Assembly (NCBI GenBank): GCA_009760885.1
Contig: CM019701.1
Span: 40,204,960-40,268,959, forward strand
Reading direction: 5' to 3'
DNA from: Achatina immaculata
Lineage: Eukaryota > Mollusca > Gastropoda > Stylommatophora > Achatinidae
Length of the DNA: 64,000 bases
Shown here: positions 10,441 through 21,760 of the stretch, piece by piece
Layout of the letters: each line of letters starts with the position of its first letter
How positions within the stretch are numbered: the first letter of the stretch is position 1
Translations under genes and position numbers: made by a program
Notes under the pieces: generated by a model
Database searches by the model: none
Seen by the model: the letters and a program-made list of their open reading frames with translations, nothing else
What the model was told of the DNA's origin: nothing

Positions 10441-10780
10441 TTTTTTTTTTTGGTTTGTTTTTGCACATATTATTTAGTTTTAAATCGAAACACAACAGAA
10501 GACTTTTTTTTCTGTTATTTTCGAAATCAGTTGATAAGTCCGCTTTGCACGTTCCTGTCAATGATATCTTTTCTGCAACGCTGAATCCAACTCAGAACTT
10601 CTGCAATGCACTGTTGTACTACTCAGACTTAACAACATGAAAAAAAAAAGAACAACAGAAAGTGCTTTTAGCAAGAGCGTTGGCACGAAACACGAAAAAC
10701 AGATGCCGTGAAAGGATTTGGTAATAATGCCGAATCTTGCTGGGTTGAGCTGAAGGCAGAATTTCCTGACTGTCTCAGTG
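10440..10780. other. Non-coding, T-rich, nothing recognised
   Basis: Contains two T homopolymers (10440-10452 and 10506-10512) and a poly-A run near 10640. No feature could be supported. Confidence 0.5.
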
Positions 10781-10783
10781 ACA

Positions 10784-11690
10784 GCACTATGAGTGCTGGT
10801 AGTGGTGCACTATGAGTGCTGGTAGTAGTGCACTATGAGTGCTGGTAGTAGTGCACTATGAGTGCTGGTAGTAGTGCACTGTGAGTGCTGGTAGTGATGC
10901 ACTATGAGTGCTGGTAGTAGTGCACTGTGAGTGCTGTTAGTAATGCACTATAAGTGCTGTTAGTAGTGCACTGTGAGTGCTGTTAGTAATGCACTATGAG
11001 TGCTGGTAGTAGGTCACTATGAGTGCTGTTAGTAATGCACTGTGAGTGCTGGTAGTGATGCACTATGAGTGCTGGTAGTAATGCACTGTGAGTGCTGGTA
11101 GTGATGCACTATGAGTGCTGGTAGTAGTGCACTGTGAGTGCTGTTAGTAATGCACTATAAGTGCTGTTAGTAGTGCACTGTGAGTGCTGTTAGTAATGCA
11201 CTATGAGTGCTGGTAGTAGGTCACTATGAATGCTGTTAGTAATGCACTGTGAGTGCTGGTAGTGATGCACTATGAGTGCTGGTAGTAATGCACTATGAGT
11301 GCTGGTAGTAGTGCACTATGAGTGCTGGTAGTAGTGCACTATGAGTGCTGGTAATAGTGCACTATGAGTGCTGGTAGTAGTGCACTATGAGTGCTGGTAG
11401 TAGTGAACTATGAGTGCTGGTAGTAGTGCACTATGAGTGCTGTTAGTAATGCACTATGAGTGCTGGTAGTAGTGCACTATGAGTGCTGGTATTAGTGCAC
11501 TATGAGTGCTGGTAGTAGTGCACTATGAGTGCTGGTAGTAGTGCACTGTGAGTGCTGGTAGTAGTGCACTATGAGTGCTGGTAGTAGTGCACTATGAGTG
11601 CTGGTAGTAGTGCACTGTGAGTGCTGGTATTAGTGCACTATGAGTGCTGGTAGTAGCGCACTATGATTGCTGGTAGTAATGCAGATTTTA
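10784..11690. repeat. 23-bp minisatellite, about 39 copies
   Basis: A tandem array of a 23-base unit containing CACTATGAGTGCTGGTAGTA. Variants alternate CTATG/CTGTG, CTGGT/CTGTT and GTAGTG/GTAATG. A distinctive run including ACTATAAG recurs exactly 207 bases apart (10947 and 11154), i.e. nine units, indicating a higher-order repeat. Unit length is not a multiple of three, so stops appear and no long protein results. Confidence 0.95.
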
Positions 11691-11975
11691 AAAACAAATG
11701 CGGGCGTAGTTCATTACCCTCATGGGCCATGATTCCCAGCGATGTAAACTCATTTAGGTTATAAAAGTCTCATTTCAAATGATAACAGAGAGTAAGACAT
11801 CTCACAAGTAATGATTAGCAAACATTACTCAAGTAAAATTACCCAACCCATCCGATAGGATGGTCCTTGGCAAGAGGCTATTTTCCAAGCGCTAGCAGTG
11901 AGGAGTATCACAAAAATGACCTGAAGGAGGATACTATAAGGTTAATGTGGCAAGTATCTTTGTATATGATCAATG

Positions 11976-12250
11976 TATGCCGCGGTGGTTTAGTGGTTAG
12001 TACATTCGCCTGCCGATCAGAAGGTCCTTGGTTCCGTTCCACACTCGGGCGGAATATTGCTTCGAACCGAACTACACCGGGAAGAACCCAGCCTTAAAAA
12101 AACAGGTATATGGGGTTTCTCTAAGAAGACACGGTCAGCGAGGATGGGAACTGGTAACGTTACCTCAAGTGGTCTAGAAATGTGAAGGAACTAATACTTC
12201 ACACCGCTACAGCATGTACGGGATATAGATTTATGATCAACCTGGAGCCA
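11976..12250 (+). mobile_element. tRNA-derived SINE, copy 1
   Basis: The head resembles a tRNA: a box A-like GTTTAGTGGTTAG at about 11988-12000 and a box B-like GGTTCCGTTCC at 12030-12040, i.e. an internal RNA polymerase III promoter. The body contains CCCAGCC, a run of A, GGTATA and a CAGCGAGGA...GGAACTGG stretch shared with other SINEs in this window. The end is uncertain. It is not a functional tRNA: the stems are imperfect and the body continues. Confidence 0.65.
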
Positions 12251-12499
12251 TCAAGCTGTCTTTCCTCAACCAATCGCCCAATCTGTTTGACTATCTATTT
12301 AGCATTTGCTTCTTCATTTAATGTGTTCTAGTACTTCGGACAGCGCTATACAACTGCAACTGATTTCACTGTGTTCACTAAAGGTAATAAAAAATTCAAG
12401 ATGTGTGTGCTGATCGTCTAGGCCTCAAGGCGAACTGTGTGGCAGAAAACGCATCGTAAACAACCAACATTTGACAGAAACTTTTAGTAAACATACTCC

Positions 12500-13303
12500 T
12501 AGATGTTTACCCTACTGGGTAAAGCTGGGGCGACCATACTCAACCCAGCGCGTCACAGGTGGCGGATATTGAAAGTCCTCCAGATATTGAGGATCCCTGT
12601 GAATAAGGATTTACCCAAGTAAGCAGGCGCGGACCACCTGGCGATAGACTCAGAGAGCGAGGTGGGGTAGTAGGTGGCTCTACTACTCCTATAAAGTGCC
12701 TCAGGTGCTCAGTGAAGGGAATACCAGGCGGGTAAGAGGCGCCTTAAAACCTCTCGCTCCCGCTGCCTTGCGTGTAGGACAGGGAGTCCAAAGGCTAGCG
12801 GAGAGTCCATACACAAAACGGCAGAAGGCAACGGGAAACCAATGTTGTAGCTCCCAAGAACATTTATGCTTATTCAGAGTAATAGATTTGTCATGAACGA
12901 CGTTAATGGATGTTCCTCTGGAACAGCCTCGTCCGGTAGGGCAGCTCACGAGCCACAGGTGAGGCCAGATCGTCATCAAGCTACTGGTGGCAAAACTAAC
13001 AAGTTCAAAATAGCAACATGGAATGTTAGAACTTTATTCCAAGCTGGAAAATTAGAAAATGTAAAGAGGGAAAAGGAAAGGATGAAGATCAACATATTAG
13101 GAATGAGTGAAGTTAGATGGTCAGGTGCAGGGAAGATAAACTCTGATAAATATACAATAATATATTCAGGAAGTGAGAAACATGAACGAGGAGTAGGAAT
13201 AACATTTGGCGAACAAACTGCAAGGACAATTGTAGGTTATTTGAACATATCGGACCGAGTCCTACTAGCCCAACTGAAAGGACGACCAATAAACATAAAT
13301 ATT
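12500..13303 (+). mobile_element. LINE D 5' region and start of endonuclease, duplicated copy
   Basis: The leader at about 12500-12865 is GC-richer than its surroundings and includes GGCAACGGGAAACC. It precedes an open frame at 12866 that encodes the start of an APE-type endonuclease (IATWNVRTLF, then MSEVRWSG) and is interrupted by the duplication junction. This is a truncated 5' copy of the element at 14043-17190. Confidence 0.85.
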
Positions 13304-13518
13304 ATAAAAGTCTCATTTCAAATGATAACAGAGAGTAAGACATCTCACAAGTAATGATTAGCAAACATTACTCAAGTAAAATTACCCAACCCATCCGATA
13401 GGATGGTCCTTGGCAAGAGGCTATTTTCCAAGCGCTAGCAGTGAGGAGTATCACAAAAATGACCTGAAGGAGGATACTATAAGGTTAATGTGGCAAGTAT
13501 CTTTGTATATGATCAATG

Positions 13519-13793
13519 TATGCCGCGGTGGTTTAGTGGTTAGTACATTCGCCTGCCGATCAGAAGGTCCTTGGTTCCGTTCCACACTCGGGCGGAATAT
13601 TGCTTCGAACCGAACTACACCGGGAAGAACCCAGCCTTAAAAAAACAGGTATATGGGGTTTCTCTAAGAAGACACGGTCAGCGAGGATGGGAACTGGTAA
13701 CGTTACCTCAAGTGGTCTAGAAATGTGAAGGCACTAATACTTCACACCGCTACAGCATGTACGGGATATAGATTTATGATCAACCTGGAGCCA
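13519..13793 (+). mobile_element. tRNA-derived SINE, copy 2
   Basis: Second copy of the SINE at 11976-12250, within the 1,543-bp duplication, with the same boxes and body. It sits upstream of the LINE D leader in both copies, so it was there before the duplication. Confidence 0.65.
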
Positions 13794-14408
13794 TCAAGCT
13801 GTCTTTCCTCAACCAATCGCCCAATCTGTTTGACTATCTATTTAGCATTTGCTTCTTCATTTAATGTGTTCTAGTACTTCGGACAGCGCTATACAACTGC
13901 AACTGATTTCACTGTGTTCACTAAAGGTAATAAAAAATTCAAGATGTGTGTGCTGATCGTCTAGGCCTCAAGGCGAACTGTGTGGCAGAAAACGCATCGT
14001 AAACAACCAACATTTGACAGAAACTTTTAGTAAACATACTCCTAGATGTTTACCCTACTGGGTAAAGCTGGGGCGACCATACTCAACCCAGCGCGTCACA
14101 GGTGGCGGATATTGAAAGTCCTCCAGATATTGAGGATCCCTGTGAATAAGGATTTACCCAAGTAAGCAGGCGCGGACCACCTGGCGATAGACTCAGAGAG
14201 CGAGGTGGGGTAGTAGGTGGCTCTACTACTCCTATAAAGTGCCTCAGGTGCTCAGTGAAGGGAATACCAGGCGGGTAAGAGGCGCCTTAAAACCTCTCGC
14301 TCCCGCTGCCTTGCGTGTAGGACAGGGAGTCCAAAGGCTAGCGGAGAGTCCATACACAAAACGGCAGAAGGCAACGGGAAACCAATGTTGTAGCTCCCAA
14401 GAACATTT

Positions 14409-15251
14409 ATGCTTATTCAGAGTAATAGATTTGTCATGAACGACGTTAATGGATGTTCCTCTGGAACAGCCTCGTCCGGTAGGGCAGCTCACGAGCCACA
14501 GGTGAGGCCAGATCGTCATCAAGCTACTGGTGGCAAAACTAACAAGTTCAAAATAGCAACATGGAATGTTAGAACTTTATTCCAAGCTGGAAAATTAGAA
14601 AATGTAAAGAGGGAAAAGGAAAGGATGAAGATCAACATATTAGGAATGAGTGAAGTTAGATGGTCAGGTGCAGGGAAGATAAACTCTGATAAATATACAA
14701 TAATATATTCAGGAAGTGAGAAACATGAACGAGGAGTAGGAATAACATTTGGCGAACAAACTGCAAGGACAATTGTAGGTTATTTGAACATATCGGACCG
14801 AGTCCTACTAGCCCAACTGAAAGGACGACCAATAAACATAAATATTATACAAGTGTACGCTCCAACATCTGAAAGTTCTGAGGAAGATGTACAGCTATTT
14901 TATAATGACATAGAGACAGCCCTAAAATACATACAGTCACATGAAGTTATTATAGTGATGGGAGATTTTAATGCCAAAGTTGGTAAAGGACTAACTTCAG
15001 ACATCGTTGGTGACTATGGACTGGGGAAGACGAATGACAGAGGTAGTGAATTATTCGAATGGGCAAGAATACACAGCATGGTTGTAGGAAACACCTGGTT
15101 TAAACAACACCCCCGAAGACTGGCAACGTGGTACATCCCAGCACAAAGAGTTTTAATCAACAAACGATTCCGGAAAGCATTACTGAGAACAAAAACCATG
15201 ACAGGAGCTGACTGTAATAGTGACCATGACTCTGTGAAAAAATTAGAATAA
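14409..15251 (+). pseudogene. LINE D APE-type endonuclease domain
   Basis: 280 codons. After about 45 leader residues the endonuclease fold starts: N53 in TWNVR, E82 in SEVRW, GDFNAKVG at 185-192 with the catalytic Asp/Asn pair, and SDH at 271-273 with the last catalytic His. This domain nicks target DNA to prime reverse transcription. Between W241 and L249 the segment that normally ends in IDYI is missing, and the frame shifts right after SDH, so the protein is cut off from the RT. The start ATG is the first in frame and some way upstream of the fold; translation of such elements is often unusual, so the exact start is uncertain. Confidence 0.85.
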
Positions 15252-16800
15252 AGCTAAAGAAAGCATGCAAAACAGTGAGAAACATCAAACTGAATACAGA
15301 ACTCATTAAAAATAACCAAGAACTGCGAGAACAATACAAAGCTATTATAACAAATAGATACAATGCAATAGCAAAGATAAATAGTATAGATGAACAATGG
15401 GCAATGTTAAGAGATTCTATCCATAAACGGTTAAGGAGATAATATCACCGAAAAAAGAAGCCCCGAAAAATAAATGGATGACAGACGACATCGTAGGACT
15501 GATGGACAAGAGGAGGAGGAATAAAAAGAACCAAGAAAAATATAGCAAGATAAATAAAGAAATAAGACGAAAATACAGAGAAGCAAAAGAAGTGTGCTTA
15601 AATGGACAGTGCAGACAAATAGAGGACTCCCATAATAAAGACAGCAAGAACATGCACGAACGAATTAGTGAACTCACAGGCAGGAAAATAAAATATACCA
15701 CAGGATGCCTGAAATCAAAAGAAGGAACATGTTAATGGGAAAAGAAGACATTGTGGATATGTGGACAGAGTATATCGGTGAGCTATATGGAGGAGAAAGA
15801 TCAGAATTAATACCAGATATTGAAAACTATGATAGATCACCAATACTGGAAGATGAAATCATAGATGCCATCAAACACATGAAGAAAGGAAAAGCGACTG
15901 AGCCTGATAATATAACATTAGAAGAAATAGAGGGACTAGAGGAGATAAGAATAAAAATAATAACAAAGTTACTGAATGACATTTACAACAGTGGTTATAT
16001 GCCCAGTGACTTGCTTAAATACATGTTTATAACACTACCAAAGAAACCAGGTGCAAAGGAATGTGATGACTACCGGAATATCAGCCTCTCATGTCACATA
16101 ACGAAGCTACTTCTGAGAATAATTATGAGAAGAACAAGGAAAAAGATAAAAATGGAAATAGCAGATGAGCAGTTTGGATTTGTTGAAGGAAAGGGAACAC
16201 ACAATGCCATTTATGCTTTACGAACACTAACAGAAAGAGCTTTAGAATTACAGAAAGATCTCTACTTATGCTTCATTGATTACACCAAGGCATTCGACAA
16301 GGTGAAACATAATGAAATGATTAAAATGCTTGAAGACATCAATATAGACAGCAAAGACCTGAGGATTGTAAAACATCTATACTGGCAGCAAGAAGCAGCA
16401 ATTCGAGTTGAAAATAGAACTGGAAAATATCAAACTATAAAACTAGGGCTGTGACAAGGATGTGTACTTTCTCCAGATCATTTTTCTCTGTACAGCGAGA
16501 ATATTCTAAGATCGATCATCACAGAACCAGGCATAAAAATTGGAGGATACAATATTAACAACCTTCGTTATGCGGACGACACAGTACTGATAGCTGAGAA
16601 CCAACAAAACCTGCAAAATCTCTCGGATAAAGTCGCCAAAGAAAGTGAACAGAAAAGCCTTACTTTGAGCATAAAAAAGACAGAGACAATGGTTATATAT
16701 AAGAAACAGAATCCACCAGAATACAATATAAAATTAAATGGAACTATTTTAAGGCAGGTGCAGAAATTCAAATATCTTTGAGCAGTAATAACTTCAGATG
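15252..16800 (+). pseudogene. LINE D linker and reverse transcriptase, frameshifted
   Basis: 15478-15735 is a basic linker (KNKWMTDDIVGLMDKRRR). 15705-16454 is a 249-residue RT block: KGKATEPDNITLE, then FITLPKKPGAKECDDYRNIS, QFGFVEGKGTHNAI and CFIDYTKAFDKV (first catalytic Asp). An in-frame TGA at 16453 replaces the residue before QGCVLSP. After it the same frame gives LRYADDTVLIAEN (YADD near 16569-16580). A stop near 16780 precedes a deletion that removes most of the C-terminal domain. A dead copy with a recognisable palm. Confidence 0.85.
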
Positions 16801-17190
16801 AAGTCTGCACAAAAATCATTGGAAGCAGCAGAAATGTGGTTTATTAGAAGAATGTTGCGAATCCCCTGGACAGCAAAAATAACTAATGAAGAATGTATGA
16901 GAAGAGCTGGAGAGACAAAAAAATCTTGTCAAATAAATAAGAGAGAGACAATGTACTTTCATAGGACATGCAATGAGAAGAGGGGGCATTGAAAATATTA
17001 TAACAACAGGAAAGATAGAAGGAAGAAGATCAAGAGGAAGACAAAGAGAAATGATACTGGACAGTCTGACAGGATGGTGTGAGAGATCACCAGCTGAGCT
17101 GATGGCCTGCATGAAGGATCTTGTACTCTGGAGAAGCATAATAGCCAACGCCGGTCGGCACGGCACCTGATGATGATGACTCCTAGATGG
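16798..17190 (+). pseudogene. LINE D C-terminal fragment and 3' end
   Basis: 16798-16992 encodes SLEAAEMWFIRRMLRIPWT and NEECMRRAG, the conserved post-RT segment of family D, also found at 62772-62954 on the minus strand. It then runs out of frame into the 3' untranslated end with the ATG repeat. Confidence 0.8.
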
Positions 17191-17194
17191 ATGC

Positions 17195-18787
17195 TGCGGC
17201 ATCCGGCGGAGCATATATGGGGTTGTCCCGAACGCAGTGAAGCCGGAGACTGAACTTTGAACCTTTGAATCTAACACAACGAGCAGTTTGCGTTTTGTTT
17301 ATGGCAGAATGGCATCATCCTCGTTTAATTTCGTCGATAAATAATTTTTCGATAATAAAAAAAAATTTCACTAATTTAAACAATACAATATTTATGTCTC
17401 GATTTCTGTTATTAAATAAAACAGCACCAAAACTCGACAAATTTGGAAAGTTTTTAAACTTTCACAAATCTCGCCGATGAAACGTGAAATTTCAGGGTCT
17501 GATGCGGTTGGCTTCTGTTTTAGCTTATTTCGTTTGTTTTTGCGAAATAAGATTTTAGATCCTAAGAAAAGGGTATTAGGCTTAAGACCACTGTGATGGG
17601 GTGAAGCGAAGACGATAGAGGAAATGAGACACAGAGCACAGTTAATGAACGCCGGAACTGACTGTGTGAAGAGGTCGTGCCGGGAACAAATTACTTGCGG
17701 GAAGCAATACAAGTTGATGGCCGTAGACGGCGCAGAATTGATGAGTTGAAGATTTTACATTTTCTTGTCCTGGTTGATCGTATTGATCTTCGTGTAGATT
17801 GTATATCTCATGTTTTGTAGCTTCTTCTTCTTCTTCTTTGCTATTGATGTGCTTACATCAAGAAGTAATCATTTTCTGAGTCAGAACATGGCGCTTCTGG
17901 CTCCGAAATCAGTGTAGATGAAGTTTAACCCTTTCACCCCAGAAATAATTTCCATGTTCTGCCAGAATAAATTTTGATAAGAAATTCTGGTAGTAAGAAA
18001 CTGTAAGGAAGTTACTTTATAATTTGAAAGTATGGGTTGGGTTTGAAAAGTGCTACTTTTGATTTTATTTATATTTTTACTCTAAATCTCGCCGTGAGCA
18101 TGACTGGCACAGGTGTTGCAAGATCTATCAACGCGAATGTTGTTTTAAAGTGAACGAGTTAAGGCCGGCAATTCTGCTCTTTGTTCATATGTTAAAGCAC
18201 TTCACAATGTAGAATAAATGCTCCAAAACTGTAAAAAAAAACTTATGAAACACTGAGGCGCACCGAGTGGCCCAGTGTAGCCACACAAAAAAGCTAAATT
18301 CTGTGCTTCTATAAGACAAAAATGATTGAGCTGGTGACTGCAAGTTGTCTGGCAACATCCAGCATTGGCATAGGTTCTAGATACCACGACGCGCATACTT
18401 TCATCATCACCAAGTCGTTGTCTCCGAGGAAGTGTCAAGCAGTCTCACCAGCGGGGGCCCTTGCACTGGAAAAATGATTGATTGTGTTCAGTACTACTCA
18501 GCCTGCACAGGCGAGACTTTTGTTTTGGTCACTACGGGAAACGTATCCCTCTTAGAGTGAAACGTGCAAATCATTGACAACTTTCTCGTGATTTGCTCGG
18601 GATCTGAAGTGTCACGGAGCGTGATTTATCGTGACACAGCTGAAGAATTTGTCACACAACGGCTCATTTCAATATGTGCAGCAAGTTTTATTCTTTTCCC
18701 AGCTCACCTGAAAAATGATTGTGGTCTTTCAATTCTTTTGAATAGTATAGTTAACGTTATACATTTTGCACACGTCAAGAGAAGAAA
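17195..18787. other. Intergenic, nothing firm recognised
   Basis: About 1.6 kb of AT-rich sequence. A (TTC)n run at about 17822-17838 might be the reverse of a GAA-type retro-tail. The sequence near 17640-17760 contains a short readable stretch (LREAIQVDGRRRRRIDELK) that I cannot assign. No gene is called. Confidence 0.4.
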
Positions 18788-19123
18788 GATTGATTGATTG
18801 ATTGATTGATCTTTATTTCAAAAGGGTTAAGAATTGGGCACGCAGGCCCGTCTGACATTCTGCCCTTTATCATACATCTTTCACTCTATTCCAGACATTC
18901 TACAAATATGCTGTTCATATAACAAACATAACTAACATTGAAGCTGAGAGACATAAAACAAAATATAACATTTACTTTTCGCTCTTAAATAGTCACTCAG
19001 TACAGAAGTAACTACATACATTATAAATGACTACTAAACAAAATTTTCGGGACTATTCAGAAAACAATTAATTGTATTTGGTGTCTGTAAGAGCAGTTTA
19101 AGATAACTTTTAAGTTTTATCAT

Positions 19124-20356
19124 TCACGGAGGCATGTAGTCCACATCAAATAGATATTGGGAAAGCTTGTAGTTGTAGGAAGGAGTATACTTTATATTTT
19201 TTATATAGGATGGGAGGGTATTCCAAAGATGAGCAGCAGAATAACTAAAGCTTTTCTTGTAAAGATCAAGTCTAGGTTTTGGAAGACATATGTTGTTCAA
19301 GCGTTGGCTGCACTTTGGGCTAAATTTAAACAGGTTCCATAGATAAGGCGGGGCATGCCGTGAAAGAATTTGATGTAATAACTTGGCTTTGTTGAAGAGG
19401 AACCTGTTCTTAAGAGGTAGTATTTTGATACGTTTGTGATGATTAGTTGTTTGTGCTTGATCTTTGTCACTAATAAGCTTTACTGCTCGCTTTTAGAGTG
19501 AGCAAAGCCTCTTTGTATTTGACACTGAGCAACCATCCCAAACTGTTGAGCAATAGTCTAAATGTGTTTGTATATGAGATATGTAGTATGTCTTCCTAGT
19601 GTCTTGATCGATGAAGTGCTTAATTTTAGCTAATTGGTATACTTTTTGTGCGATGAGTTTTGTTAGACATTGCACATGAGAGTTCCAGGTCAGATGTTGG
19701 TCAATAAGAAGACCTAGTGTTTTGTGCTCGCTAACGTTTTCTACCTGTGATGTTTCTTTACAGAGCCGAAGTGTTGTTTTTGTTGCATTTTGTAGTTTCT
19801 GTCTTGTTGGTATGAGCATTGATTTTGTTTTATCGGTGTTTATAATCATGCCATTATTTTTGCTCCATCCAATTAAATCGCATAACTCGACCTGAAGAGT
19901 TGATTCTAGATTAACACAATCGTAGTTACTGGTGTAGACTGTGCAATCATCGGCAAAAAGGTCATAAGAAGAGTGTTTAAGATGAAGTGGAAGATCATTG
20001 ATATAGATAGCAAAGAGCAACGGGCCTAGAATAGAACCTTGCGGAACACCAGTGTCAACTGTAGCAGAATCTGATAGAGAATTGTTGAAGAATACTACCT
20101 GTTGTCTGTCTGAAAGAAACGATGCAATTAATTTTATTAGGTCAGGGTGGAGTCTATAAGTCTTTATTTTTCTTACAAGAATATCGTGGTCAATCATATC
20201 AAATGCGTTTTTAAAGTCAACAAAGATGGCACCACATAGTCTGTCATCATTTATGTTTACTGACCAGTTTTCTGTCATTTTGGTAAGAGCTGTGTGGCAG
20301 GAATGATTGTGTCTAAAGCCTGACTGACTGTCTATGAGTAAATTGTTCTCTTGCAT
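19124..20356 (-). pseudogene. CR1/L2-like LINE reverse transcriptase, C-terminal part
   Basis: The downstream half of ORF2. 20356-19493 is open for 287 residues: SGFRHNHSCHTAL at 12-24, FVDFKNAFD with the first catalytic Asp, TGVPQGSILGPLLF at 102-115, and LFADDCTVY with catalytic ADD at 135-137. A single TAA at about 19490 (CAA to TAA in a CSL-Q-KRAVKLI context) interrupts it. The same frame then stays open to a final TGA at 19124, with LWNTLPSYIKN near the end. Apart from the upstream frameshift and this stop the sequence reads cleanly, implying fairly recent activity of the family. Confidence 0.88.
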
Positions 20357-21726
20357 GTGTCGTAGATTATTTTGTGTATGTGTTTTTCGAGTGGTTTTGA
20401 TAATGACGATAATATGGATATTGGTCTATAGTTGGTAAGATTGTTGGATGAGCCAGATTTAAAGCGAGGATACACCTTAGCAGTTTTAAAAGCCTCAGGG
20501 AAATAACATTTTGCAATGCACTGGTTGTAAATATATGTTAGTGTATGTGAAATGACAGGTTCAGCATAACGTAAGATCTTATTATTATTATCATCAAGCC
20601 CAGCTGTATTGTTGTTTTTTAAGGTTAAGAGATAACTGTGAACTTCACTGACTGTTAAGAATGGAATGTGTAACTGTTTAAAATCAGTACATCTGCTGTC
20701 CAGGAATGTTTGTAGTTCATGTAAGTCGCATACAGGAGCTGATATTGATGATTTAAAGTCCTTGATTTTGTGCGCCCGGTCACGTTCTCTCATGGATTGT
20801 AATATTTCAGGTGTTATCCAAGGTGACTTCGTCTGGTGTTTTACTCTCACCTCTTTCATGGGGACATGTTTGTCTAATATATCTCTGAAGATCTTTAGCC
20901 AATATTCTATTGCCTCATCAGGGTCAGTTAGTTGGTACACGTGTGTAAGTGAAGATTCTTGCAAATCATTAAGGAATAATTCTAGGTTAAATTTTCTGAA
21001 GCTTCTAAATTTCATACTGATGTGATTGTGTTTAGGAAGTTTATACCCCTTTCTTGTCCACGTACAGCAGACTGGGTAATGATCACTTAACGAAGTATGA
21101 GGGATGTTACATTCAATGATGTTTTCTGGTTGGGCTACATATATATGATCTAATAATGTGGATGATACTTCTGTTACTCTGGTAGGTTTGGTGACAATTT
21201 GACAAAGATTATAGGATAATATAATATTGCTCCAAGTTAGATTTGATTGTGTTAGATCTATGTTGAAATCTCCAAGAATGATAATATCTTTGAACCTAAA
21301 GGTTGAAACCTCATCCATCATAGTCGTGAAGTGATCGTACCACAGAGATGATGCATTTGGATTACGGTACAAAAGTCCAATAATTAATGGACTCTGGTTT
21401 GGCATTTTAACTTCCACCCAAATACACTCTACCTCTGATGATTCGAGGTCTTCTCTACGACTAAACTGGATAGTTGTGGAGACATACATTACTAGACCTG
21501 TTTCTAGTTTCCTGGTTGGGTCACGCCGGATCAGGTTAAAACCGTTAATTCTAATATCTTCATCGGTTATGTTCCTATTTAAACGGCTTTCAGAGAAGCC
21601 AAAAATGTGGAAATTTTGATGTAATATGTGTGTTACTTCAGGAATTTTACTTAATAGGTGATATACATTCAGATGGCCTAATCGAAGTCCTTCTTTATGT
21701 AACCATTTTTCGGTAGGTGGGGTCAT
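20332..21726 (-). CDS. CR1/L2-like LINE endonuclease and start of RT
   Basis: A 464-residue frame from a normal ATG. The APE-type endonuclease shows LGHLNVYHLLSK with N20, E46 in FSESRL, LGDFNIDL at 151-158, LLDHIYV at 191-197 and SDHYPV at 214-219, so all catalytic positions are present. A linker follows, then the RT begins with NNTAGLDD near residue 373, VYPRFKSG, and NYRPISILSSLSK. The frame is lost at LEKHIHKIIYD through a one-base deletion and resumes in the next frame with MQENNLL. The endonuclease nicks target DNA; it acts in the nucleus with the RT. As it stands the product is a truncated protein without the RT active site. Confidence 0.88.
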   Translation of the reverse strand: MTPPTEKWLHKEGLRLGHLNVYHLLSKIPEVTHILHQNFHIFGFSESRLNRNITDEDIRINGFNLIRRDPTRKLETGLVMYVSTTIQFSRREDLESSEVECIWVEVKMPNQSPLIIGLLYRNPNASSLWYDHFTTMMDEVSTFRFKDIIILGDFNIDLTQSNLTWSNIILSYNLCQIVTKPTRVTEVSSTLLDHIYVAQPENIIECNIPHTSLSDHYPVCCTWTRKGYKLPKHNHISMKFRSFRKFNLELFLNDLQESSLTHVYQLTDPDEAIEYWLKIFRDILDKHVPMKEVRVKHQTKSPWITPEILQSMRERDRAHKIKDFKSSISAPVCDLHELQTFLDSRCTDFKQLHIPFLTVSEVHSYLLTLKNNNTAGLDDNNNKILRYAEPVISHTLTYIYNQCIAKCYFPEAFKTAKVYPRFKSGSSNNLTNYRPISILSSLSKPLEKHIHKIIYDTCKRTIYS

Positions 21727-21760
21727 TTTATTTTCCTGTCTCCTGTTACTGGTTTGAAAA

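Larger units (their letters stand above)
11759..14846. repeat. 1,543-bp tandem duplication (SINE plus LINE D 5' region)
   Basis: 11761-13303 and 13304-14846 are direct copies with constant offset 1543. The junction lies inside the LINE D endonuclease at a TTATA shared by both ends, so copy 1 of the reading frame is cut at residue 147 and runs into the SINE flank (ends 13354). I saw only one clear substitution between copies (A at 12190, C at 13733), so the event is recent, or it is an assembly artefact. Confidence 0.92.
14043..17190 (+). mobile_element. LINE D, RTE-like retrotransposon with endonuclease and RT, decayed
   Basis: The most complete member of family D. Order on the plus strand: leader 14043-14408, endonuclease 14409-15251, linker 15252-15700, reverse transcriptase 15705-16800, internal deletion, C-terminal fragment 16798-17000, and a tail near CGGCACGGCACCTGATGATGATGAC (17157-17181; motif quoted as CACCTGATGATGATGAC) whose ATG repeat is the family 3' microsatellite. 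Frames are broken at about 15240, 15710, 16453 (stop before QGCVLSP), 16780 and beyond. Tail-only relatives lie at 25383-25450 and 62498-62948. Confidence 0.88.
18788..21760 (-). mobile_element. CR1/L2-like LINE, nearly full-length ORF2
   Basis: The minus-strand element starts around 21726 and ends at ATTGATTGATTGATTGATC (18788-18806), its tetranucleotide tail. It carries a 3' UTR (19124-18807) with an AATAAAG polyadenylation-like motif next to the tail. ORF2 reads as endonuclease then RT with one single-base frameshift (about 20345) and one nonsense codon (19490). This makes it the least decayed autonomous-type element in the window. 3' pieces of the same family lie at 36645-37000, 44915-45000 and 57066-57150. 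Confidence 0.9.

Noticed and set aside
10784..11690. CRISPR-like regular repeats
   Set aside because: Units are contiguous with no unique spacers, and the sequence is eukaryotic; it is a minisatellite. The same holds for 28305-28578, 50430-50680 and 59567-59700.
17277..18787. Search for a further host gene between LINE D and the CR1/L2-like LINE
   Set aside because: Only short frames and a weak readable stretch near 17680-17760; nothing supports an exon.
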